A stretch of 16,405 nt of DNA from CAZPUI01 sp964415525 (GCA_964415525.1 CAYQAS010000098.1:1-16405), one strand, 5' to 3'; shown: positions 7,069 to 14,589, counted from the stretch's first letter. Translations and numbers: made by a program. Notes: generated from the sequence alone by a model not told the origin.

Positions 7069-8093
7069 TGGCCCATCCCGAGACGTGGCTCGCCAGTCCC
7101 TATGCCCTGTTGCACGGTGACGATGCCGATGGCAGGCGGGAAGCCCTGCGTGCCTGGAAGGAGCGGCATGTCGATCCCGAGTGGGAGGACTTCAGCCTGA
7201 CCACCTGCCGCGAGGGCTGCCCCTGGGCGGAGGTCCACAATGCGCTGATGGAGATGGCTCCCATGGGCGCCATTCGCGTCGTGGTCGTGCCGGAGGCGGA
7301 GAACCTGCTGGAGCGCGCCAAGGAGATCCCCGAGCCCATCAAGAAGCTGCTGGCGAATCCCGTGGAGGGCACGCGGCTTCTGCTGGTGTCCCGCACGCCC
7401 CTAAGCGCCGCGCCAGGCAAGGCCCTAGGCTCCAAGCCACTCAATGACTGGAACAAACAGGGCCGCGTCCTTAAGGTGGGCGCCCTGGATCCCAAAGAAG
7501 TGCTGGCCTTCCTCGAGGCCGAGGCCCAGCGCTTCGGCCTCAAGCTCGAGCGGGATGCGGCCCAGTTACTCCAGGAACGGCTTGGCGGCAATCCGGGCGT
7601 GCTGCGCCGGGCCATGGAAGTGCTCGATCTGGTGAGCGAGCGGCGGGTCATCTCGGTGCCCGTGGTGGATGCCGTGACCTTCCGCATGAGCGAACAGAAG
7701 GCCTTCGCCTGGACCGAGGCGTGGCAGCGCGGCAGCCTCGCCCAGGCCCTCAAGGCCCTCCGGCAGGCCCTGGAAGACGATCCGGGCGCCGCGGTGGCGC
7801 TGGTCTCCCAGGCCGCCCGTGACGTGGGCCGCGTCGCCACCCTGATCGCCGCCATGGAGGCGGGTATCACATCGGAATCCGAGCTGGCGGCCCGCCTGCA
7901 ACTGCCCGGCAATCAGGCCTTCCTCCTGGGTCGTGCGTACATGCCCGCCGCTCGCCGCATCGGCAAGGTGGGCGTGCGCCGCCTGATCGAACTCACCGCC
8001 GCCACGGACCGGGACATCAAGGGCGTGGCCCTGGCCCCCACCACATCTCTCACCCTGCTAACCACGGAACTCTGGCGCGCCTGGAACGGCTGA
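7068..8093 (+). CDS. holA: DNA polymerase III delta subunit
   Basis: The 341-aa protein matches HolA, the clamp-loader subunit that opens the beta sliding clamp. It has the family layout: an N-terminal AAA+-like domain without a Walker A (ALLHGDDADGRREALRAW near the start; IRVVVVPEAENLLE mid-domain; TRLLLVSRTPL), a middle helical domain (LGGNPGVLRRAMEVLDL) and a C-terminal collar helix bundle containing ALVSQAARDVGRVATL. Length is normal for delta. Its ATG shares a base with the lptE stop, so it is probably coupled to lptE translation. A hairpin overlaps the stop codon region. Confidence 0.92.
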   Translation: MAHPETWLASPYALLHGDDADGRREALRAWKERHVDPEWEDFSLTTCREGCPWAEVHNALMEMAPMGAIRVVVVPEAENLLERAKEIPEPIKKLLANPVEGTRLLLVSRTPLSAAPGKALGSKPLNDWNKQGRVLKVGALDPKEVLAFLEAEAQRFGLKLERDAAQLLQERLGGNPGVLRRAMEVLDLVSERRVISVPVVDAVTFRMSEQKAFAWTEAWQRGSLAQALKALRQALEDDPGAAVALVSQAARDVGRVATLIAAMEAGITSESELAARLQLPGNQAFLLGRAYMPAARRIGKVGVRRLIELTAATDRDIKGVALAPTTSLTLLTTELWRAWNG

Positions 8094-8115
8094 GGCGCCG
8101 GAAACTCGGCGCCTC
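8092..8115 (+). terminator. Hairpin at the end of holA (no T-run)
   Basis: GAGGCGCCG (8092-8100) pairs perfectly with CGGCGCCTC (8107-8115) around a six-base loop, beginning inside the holA TGA. The bases after it on the plus strand are A-rich rather than T-rich, so it may act as an mRNA 3' stabiliser or weak terminator rather than a textbook intrinsic terminator. Confidence 0.55.
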
Positions 8116-8148
8116 AAGAAAGAAAAGCCCCGTCAGAAGCGGACGGGC
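8116..8148 (-). terminator. Intrinsic terminator overlapping the glpX stop codon
   Basis: Read on the minus strand, GCCCGTC (8148-8142) pairs with GACGGGGC (8134-8127, one extra G) across a seven-base loop, followed by TTTTCTTTCTT (8126-8116). The left arm lies in the last glpX codons, and the TGA (8135-8133) spans the loop and right arm. It ends the long minus-strand unit. Confidence 0.75.
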
Positions 8149-9101
8149 GCGCCTTCCACATCACTCATGTGCACCGTCTCCACGAACCGGACCCGGCGGG
8201 GGATGGTGGTCATGATGAGGCTGTGGGTGCGTTGACCGTAGCCGAAGGAGTGGACGCCATTGAGGAGGTCGCCCTTCGTCACGCCGCAGGCCGCGAAGAT
8301 GATGTGCTTGCCGGGAGCCAATTCGTCCGTGAAGTAGATGCGGTCGAAATCCACGCCCATGCTCTCCGCCTTCTCCCGGCTCGCCGTGTTGTGGTCGACC
8401 CGCAGACGGCCCTGGATCTCGCCGCCCAGGCACTTGAGGGCCGCCGCGGACAGTACGCCCTCCGGCGCGCCGCCGATGCCCATGACCGCATGGATCCCAG
8501 TACCTGATACCGCCGCCGAGATCACGGCACTGAGGTCGCCATCCCCGATCAAGTGGATGCGAGAACCAACCTTGCGGATGTCCTCCACCAACTGATCGTG
8601 CCGGGGTCGGTCCATCACGACGATGGTGAGGTCCTCAACCTTGCGGTTGTGGGCTTCCGCCAGCAGCCGCAGGTTCTTCTCCACGGGGTAGTCCAGGTGG
8701 AGCAGCCCCTTGGCCGCAGGTCCCACCGCCAGCTTCTCCATGTAGAGATCCGGTGCATGGAGGAGACCGCCCTTCTCGCTGGCAGCCAGCACGGCGATGG
8801 CGTTGGGCGCACCGGTGGCACAGAGGTTCGTGCCTTCAAGCGGATCCACGGCGATGTCCACTTCGATGAAGTCGCCGCCCATGCCGACCTTCTCGCCGAT
8901 GTAGAGCATCGGCGCCTCGTCGCGCTCTCCTTCGCCGATGACGATGGTGCCGTTGATCGGCATGGTCTCCATGGCCTGCCGCATGGCTTCCACTGCAAGG
9001 CGGTCACTGTGCTTGCGCCGTCCGTGCCCGATGCTCCGGGCGCAGGCGATGGCCGCCTCCTCCACCACGCGCAGAAATTCGCCGTTGAGCGAAGGCCCCA
9101 T
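8133..9101 (-). CDS. glpX: Fructose-1,6-bisphosphatase, class II (GlpX type)
   Basis: The enzyme removes the 1-phosphate of fructose 1,6-bisphosphate in gluconeogenesis; some family members also act on sedoheptulose 1,7-bisphosphate. The 322-aa product has the lithium-sensitive phosphatase-fold metal and substrate motifs: GEGERDEAPML (56-66), VDPLEGTN (85-92), a central IGDGDLSAV (185-193) and GIGGAPEGVL (208-217). Its length is normal. ATG 9101 has AGGAG eight bases upstream. It lies 25 bp after cutA and closes the minus-strand block, ending in its own terminator. Nothing suggests loss of activity. Confidence 0.95.
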   Translation of the reverse strand: MGPSLNGEFLRVVEEAAIACARSIGHGRRKHSDRLAVEAMRQAMETMPINGTIVIGEGERDEAPMLYIGEKVGMGGDFIEVDIAVDPLEGTNLCATGAPNAIAVLAASEKGGLLHAPDLYMEKLAVGPAAKGLLHLDYPVEKNLRLLAEAHNRKVEDLTIVVMDRPRHDQLVEDIRKVGSRIHLIGDGDLSAVISAAVSGTGIHAVMGIGGAPEGVLSAAALKCLGGEIQGRLRVDHNTASREKAESMGVDFDRIYFTDELAPGKHIIFAACGVTKGDLLNGVHSFGYGQRTHSLIMTTIPRRVRFVETVHMSDVEGAPVRF

Positions 9102-9126
9102 AACCCATCTCCTCTGGCATTGACAG

Positions 9127-9471
9127 CTAGACGACCCGACCCGACTGGCGAGTGACCGACTGCTGGATCCACTCCAGGAAAGGCCTGGAACCCGCTTCCA
9201 CGGGGAACATCAGGATTTCCGGCACCTCGTAGGTGTGCAGGTCGGAAATCACCTGGCTCACGGCCTCAAACTGATCCTTGGTGGTCTTGATGATGAGCAT
9301 CACCTCCTCGTCCAGGTAGGTGTTGCCGCGATATTGGTAGTAGCTCTTGATGCCCGGGAGCATGTTCACGCAAGCGGCGAACCCCTGGTCCACCAGGGAG
9401 GAAGCGATGGTGAGGGCCGTTTCCTCGCTCCCGCATGTGGTAAAGATTGCGCATGCGTCTGACGGTGACAA
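9127..9471 (-). CDS. cutA: CutA-type divalent-cation tolerance protein (TTG start proposed)
   Basis: CutA is a small trimeric PII-like protein linked to copper/divalent-cation tolerance; its molecular role is still debated. Conserved features are FTTCGSEETALTIASSLV, GFAACVNMLPGIKSYY, LDEEVMLIIKTT, HTYEVPEIL and the C-terminal FLEWI. I propose TTG at 9471 as the start, because GGAGGAGGT sits four bases upstream and the resulting 114 aa fits the family. A GTG at 9492 would add seven residues (MTSEEVA) but lacks an SD, and those codons are the SD itself. The gene follows the polysaccharide deacetylase gene and lies 25 bp before glpX. Confidence 0.9.
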   Translation of the reverse strand: MSPSDACAIFTTCGSEETALTIASSLVDQGFAACVNMLPGIKSYYQYRGNTYLDEEVMLIIKTTKDQFEAVSQVISDLHTYEVPEILMFPVEAGSRPFLEWIQQSVTRQSGRVV

Positions 9472-9511
9472 GGCGACCTCCTCCGATGTCACGAGTGTGC
9501 CACGTTGCGCG

Positions 9512-9531
9512 GGTTACCCCAAGGGGGTACC
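9512..9531 (-). other. Hairpin between the deacetylase gene and cutA
   Basis: On the minus strand GGTACCCC and GGGGTAACC can pair around CTT with one bulged base. No T-run follows, so it could be a processing or pausing element between two genes of the same unit rather than a terminator. Confidence 0.3.
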
Positions 9532-9554
9532 GGGGTAGCTTTGACGAGAAAATC

Positions 9555-10514
9555 CTATTTGGAGCGGGTCGTAGCGGGCGGATCCTGCCCTCTTGCGGGA
9601 GCCTTTGCCAATACCCCGGCAAAAACGAACTCCACCGTGTCCCGACTGCGGGGAATGACACGTTCGAGCACACCCAGAGTCTCTGGATCGATGTGACCGA
9701 TGACGAGCACCTCGCCCTCCGTCTTCGCCAAATCCAAGGCCCGCTGCCACTGCTGCTCGATGGCGGCAGCCGAACGATCATCATCGAGGAAGACCCGTCG
9801 CCGGACGGAACGCATGCCCAAGGATTCCGCTACATCGAAAGCCACGCTGTTCTTCTCCGTACGGCTGTCCACGAAATAGCAATTTTTCTTGCGAATCTCT
9901 TCCAGCACCCAGCGCATTCGGGTCACATCCGGCGTGATCCGGGAACCCATGTGGTTGTTGACGCCCTGGCGGTGAGGGACATTCATCAAAGCTGAGCGCA
10001 CCCGGGCCCGCACTTCCGGCTCCGAAAGGCCGAACATCACAGCGCCCTGCCCCGGATCTTTGCCTGGTCCGGGATAGCCCAGCGGCTCCATGGGAAGGTG
10101 AAGCATCACTTCCTTGCCTGCATCGTGGGCCAGATCGGCGCTCCGCTCGCTGTGCTTAAGGAACGGCAGCACCGCAACGGTGAGAGGAATGGGCTGCGCG
10201 CATAGGCGGGTCACCAGTTCGGGATCCGCCTGTCCCAGATCGTCGATGACGATGGCGATTTTCGGTTTGCTGCGGGCCTCGGAAGGCGCCGGTCGCGTTT
10301 CCGGAGGCACGGCGGGAACCACGGAAGGTCGGGCCTTCGGCGCGGGATGCAGGGGCTTTCGCGCGGTGGCGTGGGCGGCGGGCTCCGGAGACACTTCGGC
10401 CTTGCGGAATCCATAGCCTATGCCGAGCCCCAGGCCAAGCATGACCAGGGCCAGAAGCACCACGCCCCAGGGTGAGCGCCGTCCCTTGGCGGAACGGCCG
10501 GAACGTACCGCCAT
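9555..10514 (-). CDS. Divergent polysaccharide deacetylase (YibQ/DUF610 family)
   Basis: The 319-aa protein has an N-terminal membrane anchor (about 17-36), a Pro/Ala-rich linker (about 40-82) and a periplasmic deacetylase-like domain. Family motifs are all present: IAIVIDDLG (86-94), MLHLPMEP (137-144), GVNNHMGSR (184-192), YFVDSRT (203-209), RRVFLDDD (229-236) and IGHIDPETL (252-260). The family is distantly related to NodB-type deacetylases and is often found beside peptidoglycan-processing genes; the substrate is not established. Its ATG overlaps the stop of the upstream S41-like gene (TGATG), so the two are probably co-translated and co-functional. Confidence 0.88.
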   Translation of the reverse strand: MAVRSGRSAKGRRSPWGVVLLALVMLGLGLGIGYGFRKAEVSPEPAAHATARKPLHPAPKARPSVVPAVPPETRPAPSEARSKPKIAIVIDDLGQADPELVTRLCAQPIPLTVAVLPFLKHSERSADLAHDAGKEVMLHLPMEPLGYPGPGKDPGQGAVMFGLSEPEVRARVRSALMNVPHRQGVNNHMGSRITPDVTRMRWVLEEIRKKNCYFVDSRTEKNSVAFDVAESLGMRSVRRRVFLDDDRSAAAIEQQWQRALDLAKTEGEVLVIGHIDPETLGVLERVIPRSRDTVEFVFAGVLAKAPARGQDPPATTRSK

Positions 10515-11728
10515 CAGCCGATGTCCGTACGGACCCGACTCCGGCTCGTCTGGCGCCTCAGGGGATGGGCGAACTCATTCCGAGCCATTGCGTTCGCTCC
10601 CTTCCTCAGGAGTTCAAGCACCTTCGGAATCGGATCGTCCTCGGGGCGCAACCCACGCAGCGGCTTCTCCGGCTGGACACCCATACGGTCCAACCGTTCG
10701 CCCCCCGACGCCTGGAAGCGCTGGTATACGATATCCACCGCACCGCCGGAACGGAGGGGCAGTCGGGTCAGGGCGACTCCCAAGGCCGCCGTCCGATCTC
10801 CGAAGGTGGGCGCCTTGGCCTTCTTCTGGGCGGAAACGAGCAGTTCAACAGCCCCCGAAGTCCCCCCGCTGGTGAGTGTCGCAACCCGCGCCACCGCCAG
10901 CGCAGGAAGACTTGGCACCAGCACCTCACGATCGGACTTGCCCTGCTCCTGGATCACGCCCAGCGGCCCCTTGAACCCGAGCAGGGCCGCCACGCGAGCG
11001 GCCTCCTCCACCGTTCCCCCATAGGTGCGGCGAAGGTCCAACAGCAGCGTCGAAGGGGCGTCTGTGGGTTGTACCAGCGCGCGGAGTTCCTCCGCACGCC
11101 CATCCAGGAGATCCGGCAGGGCCACCACCAGCGCACCGGTCTCGCGCCGCACACCGAGGGCTGGACGCGGCAGGATTGCCCGCTCCAGCACCAGCGGCTT
11201 CGTCTCGCCAGTAGCCACGGAGTAGCGCAGCAGGGTCACCGAAGAACCCGCGACGCCGCGGAGTTTCCGCTCAAGCAGGGGCTGGGTCAGTTCGGAGATG
11301 GGCGAGCCGTCCACCTTGCGGATCACATCACCCGTGAGAAGACCCGCCTTGGCCGCGGGACTCTCGGGAGCCACCGAAAGCACCGCCGCGAAAATGCCAC
11401 GACGGAGCATACGAATCCCCACATCCGCGGGTCCCGGATCCGGCAGGCGCAGATCATCGGCACTGAGGAAGGCGTTGAGCGGATGAGCTCGCTCCAGTGC
11501 CCCTTGCACGCCGCCGGAAAGAACTTTTCCCATGTCCACGGGATCCACATAGTTGTCCCGGATGTAGTTCAGGACATCCTGAATATCCGCCAAACCGGCC
11601 AGCGGATCCTGGGCGCTCCGGGCACTCTCGATGCGCGGAACCTGCTGTAGGCGCGGCGCGAGGAGCGGATAGGTGAATCCGGCCACCAGGGGAAGGGAGA
11701 GCAGGGAGAGCCAAGTGCGCTGGTGCAT
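10514..11728 (-). CDS. S41/C-terminal-processing-peptidase-like protein with PDZ domain, probably inactive
   Basis: The 404-aa protein starts with a signal peptide or anchor (about 5-24). It then has a helical segment like the CTP N-terminus (DIQDVLNYIRDNYVDP), a PDZ domain (about 100-165) and an S41 core marked by LLLDLRRTYGGTVEEAARVA (218-237). The catalytic regions are changed. The usual SASASE serine segment is TSGGTSGAVE (286-295), with Gly292 at the serine position (Ser291 is adjacent). The usual GERTFGKG lysine segment aligns with GDRTAALG (310-317), with Leu316 at the lysine position. It may be a non-catalytic scaffold or peptide binder; residual activity cannot be excluded. It lies 33 bp after murG and is fused by TGATG to the deacetylase gene. 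Confidence 0.82.
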   Translation of the reverse strand: MHQRTWLSLLSLPLVAGFTYPLLAPRLQQVPRIESARSAQDPLAGLADIQDVLNYIRDNYVDPVDMGKVLSGGVQGALERAHPLNAFLSADDLRLPDPGPADVGIRMLRRGIFAAVLSVAPESPAAKAGLLTGDVIRKVDGSPISELTQPLLERKLRGVAGSSVTLLRYSVATGETKPLVLERAILPRPALGVRRETGALVVALPDLLDGRAEELRALVQPTDAPSTLLLDLRRTYGGTVEEAARVAALLGFKGPLGVIQEQGKSDREVLVPSLPALAVARVATLTSGGTSGAVELLVSAQKKAKAPTFGDRTAALGVALTRLPLRSGGAVDIVYQRFQASGGERLDRMGVQPEKPLRGLRPEDDPIPKVLELLRKGANAMARNEFAHPLRRQTSRSRVRTDIG

Positions 11729-11761
11729 GGAACCTAGTGTAGGCGGGTCGGAAGGCCGGAG

Positions 11762-12844
11762 CTACGCGAGGCTCTTCGAGAGGTCGTCCAGACACTTGGC
11801 GAGCGCCTGATTCGGCTCAGGGAGACTCATGGAGGCCCTGGTTCCCGCTTCGGTCATCAGGAGCGCAGCAGCAGTGGCCAGGCGGTCTGCCAAGCCGTCC
11901 CCCTGCTCCACGAGGCGCGCCCGGCCTTGGGCTTCCATGGCCCTGGCGTTGATGCGCTGGTGATCGCCAGCCGCTTGCGGAAACGGCATCAGGATGGCGG
12001 GGCGCCCACAGGCGATCAGCTCGGCACAGGTGCTGGCCCCGGAACGCGAGATGAGGAGACTCGTCTTCTCCAGCACTTGGTCCATGTCCTCCAGGAAGGC
12101 CACCACCTGGTGACGGGGATGCTTTGCAGCGGCATTCACTCGCTCGAAATCCGATGCACCCGTTTGGTGAAGGATCTCCCACTCCGGAAAGCGATCCAGG
12201 AGCCCGGACGCCATCTCCAGGGCGGCGTCATTGAGGGGACGTGCGCCGCCGCTCCCACCGAGCACGAGCAGGCGATGCGGTGCCAGGAGGGTATCAACGG
12301 GCTTGAATGGGCGCATGAAGGCATCCCGGACCGGCGTGCCAACTTCCAGACACTTCGCCCCGGGAAGCAGCTTGGAGGCCTCTGGCATGCCCAGCCACAC
12401 ACGAGTGGCCCGACGCGCCAGCTTCTGCACCAAGGCACCTGGGGCGGCATTGGACTCATGCAGGAAGTAAGGAATGCCTAGCGTGCGGGCCGCGAGGAGG
12501 GCCGGAGCGGCGCCATAGCCACCGGTGCCAATGACCGCGCGGGGCCGCTGGGTTTTCCATTGTTTGACCAGGACATTTCGGGCACGCCAGAGCTTCCAAA
12601 GCCCCCGGAGCAGAGCAACGGGAGAGCGCCCCACCAAGCCCTCCACATCCAGCATCAGGTAGGGCCACTGCCCCCCCGGGAGCTTGCGTGCCTCGATGCC
12701 GCGCCGTGCGCCGACAAAGGCGATGGGCAGATCAGGCCAGCGTTCATGGGCGCCCTGGGCCAGGGCCACCGCGGGGAAGAAATGACCGCCCGTGCCACCG
12801 CCGGTCATGACGAGCGCTCCGCTGAAATCAGGCTGCTGTTCCAT
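11762..12844 (-). CDS. murG: MurG, lipid II-forming GlcNAc transferase
   Basis: MurG adds GlcNAc from UDP-GlcNAc to lipid I on the inner face of the membrane, the last cytoplasmic step of peptidoglycan precursor synthesis. The 360-aa protein shows GGGTGGHFFPAVALA (15-29), GTGGYGAAPALLAA (106-119), HESNAAPG (129-136; most MurGs have HEQN), GGSGGARPLN (196-205), SRSGASTCAEL (266-276) and PFPQAAGDHQRINA (287-300), all in the expected order. ATG 12844 has GAGGG immediately upstream, closer than ideal; the next ATG would remove the first beta strand, so 12844 is preferred. Unusually, it is not flanked by ftsW, murC or other dcw-cluster genes in this window. Confidence 0.95.
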   Translation of the reverse strand: MEQQPDFSGALVMTGGGTGGHFFPAVALAQGAHERWPDLPIAFVGARRGIEARKLPGGQWPYLMLDVEGLVGRSPVALLRGLWKLWRARNVLVKQWKTQRPRAVIGTGGYGAAPALLAARTLGIPYFLHESNAAPGALVQKLARRATRVWLGMPEASKLLPGAKCLEVGTPVRDAFMRPFKPVDTLLAPHRLLVLGGSGGARPLNDAALEMASGLLDRFPEWEILHQTGASDFERVNAAAKHPRHQVVAFLEDMDQVLEKTSLLISRSGASTCAELIACGRPAILMPFPQAAGDHQRINARAMEAQGRARLVEQGDGLADRLATAAALLMTEAGTRASMSLPEPNQALAKCLDDLSKSLA

Positions 12845-12928
12845 CCCTCGAGTTTACCCGTCACCCCGCATGGGAAGTGGCCCTTCCCCTTTCTCCATGG
12901 TGGATCTGCCCAGCCTTAAACCCAGATG

Positions 12929-12934
12929 TATACT
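12929..12934 (+). promoter_or_regulatory. Candidate -10 element for the CsgG-like gene
   Basis: TATACT (5 of 6 to consensus) lies 35 bp before the ATG, preceded directly by TG. No good -35 hexamer is present at 16-18 bp, so the assignment rests on the -10 alone. Confidence 0.35.
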
Positions 12935-12969
12935 CAGCCGACATAGCAACTGCCCAAGGAGGTCCTCCC

Positions 12970-13689
12970 ATGAACATTCGTCGGTTCTTCTCTCTCGCCG
13001 TGGCTGCGTGCCTCGCCCTCATGCCCCTCGCCGCCCAGGAAGCCGGCGCCGACAAGCGCCCCCGCGTGGCAGTGCTCGACTTCCCCGTGGCGGAAGGCGC
13101 CTGGGAAGGCTGGGGCCCCGGCGGCTGGCAGGCTGGGGAGAAGCGCATTTCCAGCGCCCTGCAGGAACTCATGATCACCGAGCTCATGGAAGCCGGAGAT
13201 GGCAAGATCCGCCTGATGGATCGCCAGCGCCTGAAGACCATCCTCGAAGAGCAGAAGTTCACCAACAGCGGCCTGGTGGATGAGAGCACCGCCATCACCA
13301 TGGGCAAGATGATCGGCGTCCGCTACATGATCACCGGCAAGGTCACCCGCTTCGCCTACAAGAAGAGCGGCTTCCAGACCAGCGGCCTCGTGGGTGCTCT
13401 CATGAGCAAGGTCGCCCCCGGCGGGGACTCGCTCGCACGCGAGGCAGCATCCAGCATCAGCATCAAGAAGGCCAGCTTCAGTGGCCGCCTCGACGTGCGA
13501 GTGATCGACGTCCAGACGGGCGAGATCATCGCCACCGCCAAGGACGACAACAGCGTGTCCGACCTCGGCGTTAAGGTCGCCGGCACCGGTAACGAGATCC
13601 AGTGGGACCAGGAATTGGTGAACAAGGTGTTCGAGCCGATCGTCAAGAAGGTCTCCAAGAAGCTCGTCGTCCGCATGACGAACGACTAG
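12970..13689 (+). CDS. Exported CsgG/LpoB-like protein
   Basis: The 239-aa protein has a signal peptide (positive MNIRR, hydrophobic core, likely cleavage after PLAA at residue 22). A CsgG-type domain follows: RVAVLDFPVAEG, then a helix ISSALQELMITELMEAG, IRLMDRQRLKTILEEQK, the GLVDESTAITMGKMIGVRYMITGKVTRF core, and a later LDVRVIDVQTGEIIATAK strand pair. CsgG itself forms the curli secretion pore, and LpoB-like relatives activate peptidoglycan synthases. No curli genes are nearby, so a general envelope role is more likely. CsgG and LpoB are lipoproteins; here the only VAAC is inside the hydrophobic core and makes a poor lipobox. ATG 12970 follows AAGGAGGT by six bases. The gene is divergent from murG. 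Confidence 0.83.
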   Translation: MNIRRFFSLAVAACLALMPLAAQEAGADKRPRVAVLDFPVAEGAWEGWGPGGWQAGEKRISSALQELMITELMEAGDGKIRLMDRQRLKTILEEQKFTNSGLVDESTAITMGKMIGVRYMITGKVTRFAYKKSGFQTSGLVGALMSKVAPGGDSLAREAASSISIKKASFSGRLDVRVIDVQTGEIIATAKDDNSVSDLGVKVAGTGNEIQWDQELVNKVFEPIVKKVSKKLVVRMTND

Positions 13690-13709
13690 GCAGCACATGC
13701 CGTGTCCGT

Positions 13710-13740
13710 CAGAAGCGGGGGCCCAGCGCCCCCGCTTCTG
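13710..13740. terminator. Strong hairpin after the CsgG-like gene
   Basis: CAGAAGCGGGGGC (13710-13722) pairs perfectly with GCCCCCGCTTCTG (13728-13740) around a five-base loop, 20 bp after the stop. No T-run follows on either strand, so it is a terminator-like or 3'-protecting hairpin rather than a textbook intrinsic terminator. Confidence 0.65.
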
Positions 13741-13839
13741 CGTTCAGTCCCCTCTGGAAGAGGCATTTCCATGCGAATCGAGTAGGATGGAAGGTCATCC
13801 TGGGCCGCACCTGCGGCCGTTTCCGTTTCGGGAGCACGA

Positions 13840-14589
13840 ATGAAAATTCTCGTCGCGATCAAGCAGGTGCCCGACACCGAAACCAAGATCAAGGTGGCCG
13901 CCGATGGGCGCAGCCTGGATCCCGCCGACGTCAAGTGGATCACCAGTCCCTATGACGAATACGCATTGGAAGAGGCCATCCGCATCAAGGAAGCCAAAGG
14001 AGCTGAGGTTGTTGCTGTCTCCGTAGGAGACGATAAGGCTAAGGACGTCCTCCGCAACGCGCTGGCTCTCGGTGCCGACCGCGCCGCCCTGCTGAAGACC
14101 TCCGACACGTCGGATGCTCTCGCAGTGGCGCGGCAGCTTGCCGCATACGCCAAGGAGCAGGCCGCTGATCTGCTCTTCTTCGGCCACAAGGGCTACGGCA
14201 TGGACAACGGCTCCGTGGGTTCCATGGTGGCGGGCCTCCTCGGCGTTTCGCAGGTCAACTGCGTAACCAAGCTGGAACTGCTGGAGGGGGGATTCCGCGC
14301 CGAGCGGGAAGGCGACGGCGGCACGGAAGTGGTAGAGGGATCCCTGCCTGCCGTGATCACCGCCCAGCGTGGCCTCAACGAGCCCCGCTACGCCAACCTC
14401 AAGGGCATCATGGCCGCCAAGAAGAAGCCCATTGAGGAGTTGGAAGCTGCCGCCATCTCCCCAGCGACGATCGTAGTTGCATTGGGCCTCCCCCCGACCC
14501 GCTCGGAAGGCAAGCGCCTGGAAGGTGACGCGGCTGGTCAGGCCCAAACCCTCGTCCAGCTGCTGCGCGACGAAGCCAAGGTCATCTGA
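13840..14589 (+). CDS. etfB: Electron transfer flavoprotein beta subunit
   Basis: EtfB is the AMP-binding subunit of the ETF heterodimer, which takes electrons from acyl-CoA and related dehydrogenases to a membrane quinone reductase. The 249-aa product begins with the typical MKILVAIKQVPDTE. It contains SPYDEYALEEAIRIKE, the DLLFFGHKGYGMDNGSVGSM signature region (nucleotide site) and QRGLNEPRYANLKGIMAAKKKP. Length is normal. GGGAG lies six bases before the ATG. It is 25 bp upstream of etfA and clearly co-transcribed. No dehydrogenase or ETF-quinone oxidoreductase gene is in the window, so the electron donor is unknown. Nothing marks it as a bifurcating type with confidence. Confidence 0.95.
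   Translation: MKILVAIKQVPDTETKIKVAADGRSLDPADVKWITSPYDEYALEEAIRIKEAKGAEVVAVSVGDDKAKDVLRNALALGADRAALLKTSDTSDALAVARQLAAYAKEQAADLLFFGHKGYGMDNGSVGSMVAGLLGVSQVNCVTKLELLEGGFRAEREGDGGTEVVEGSLPAVITAQRGLNEPRYANLKGIMAAKKKPIEELEAAAISPATIVVALGLPPTRSEGKRLEGDAAGQAQTLVQLLRDEAKVI

Noticed and set aside
10472..11650. 392-codon plus-strand frame over the S41-like gene
   Set aside because: Low-complexity shadow composition and no motifs; the minus strand has PDZ and S41 motifs and a TGATG junction.
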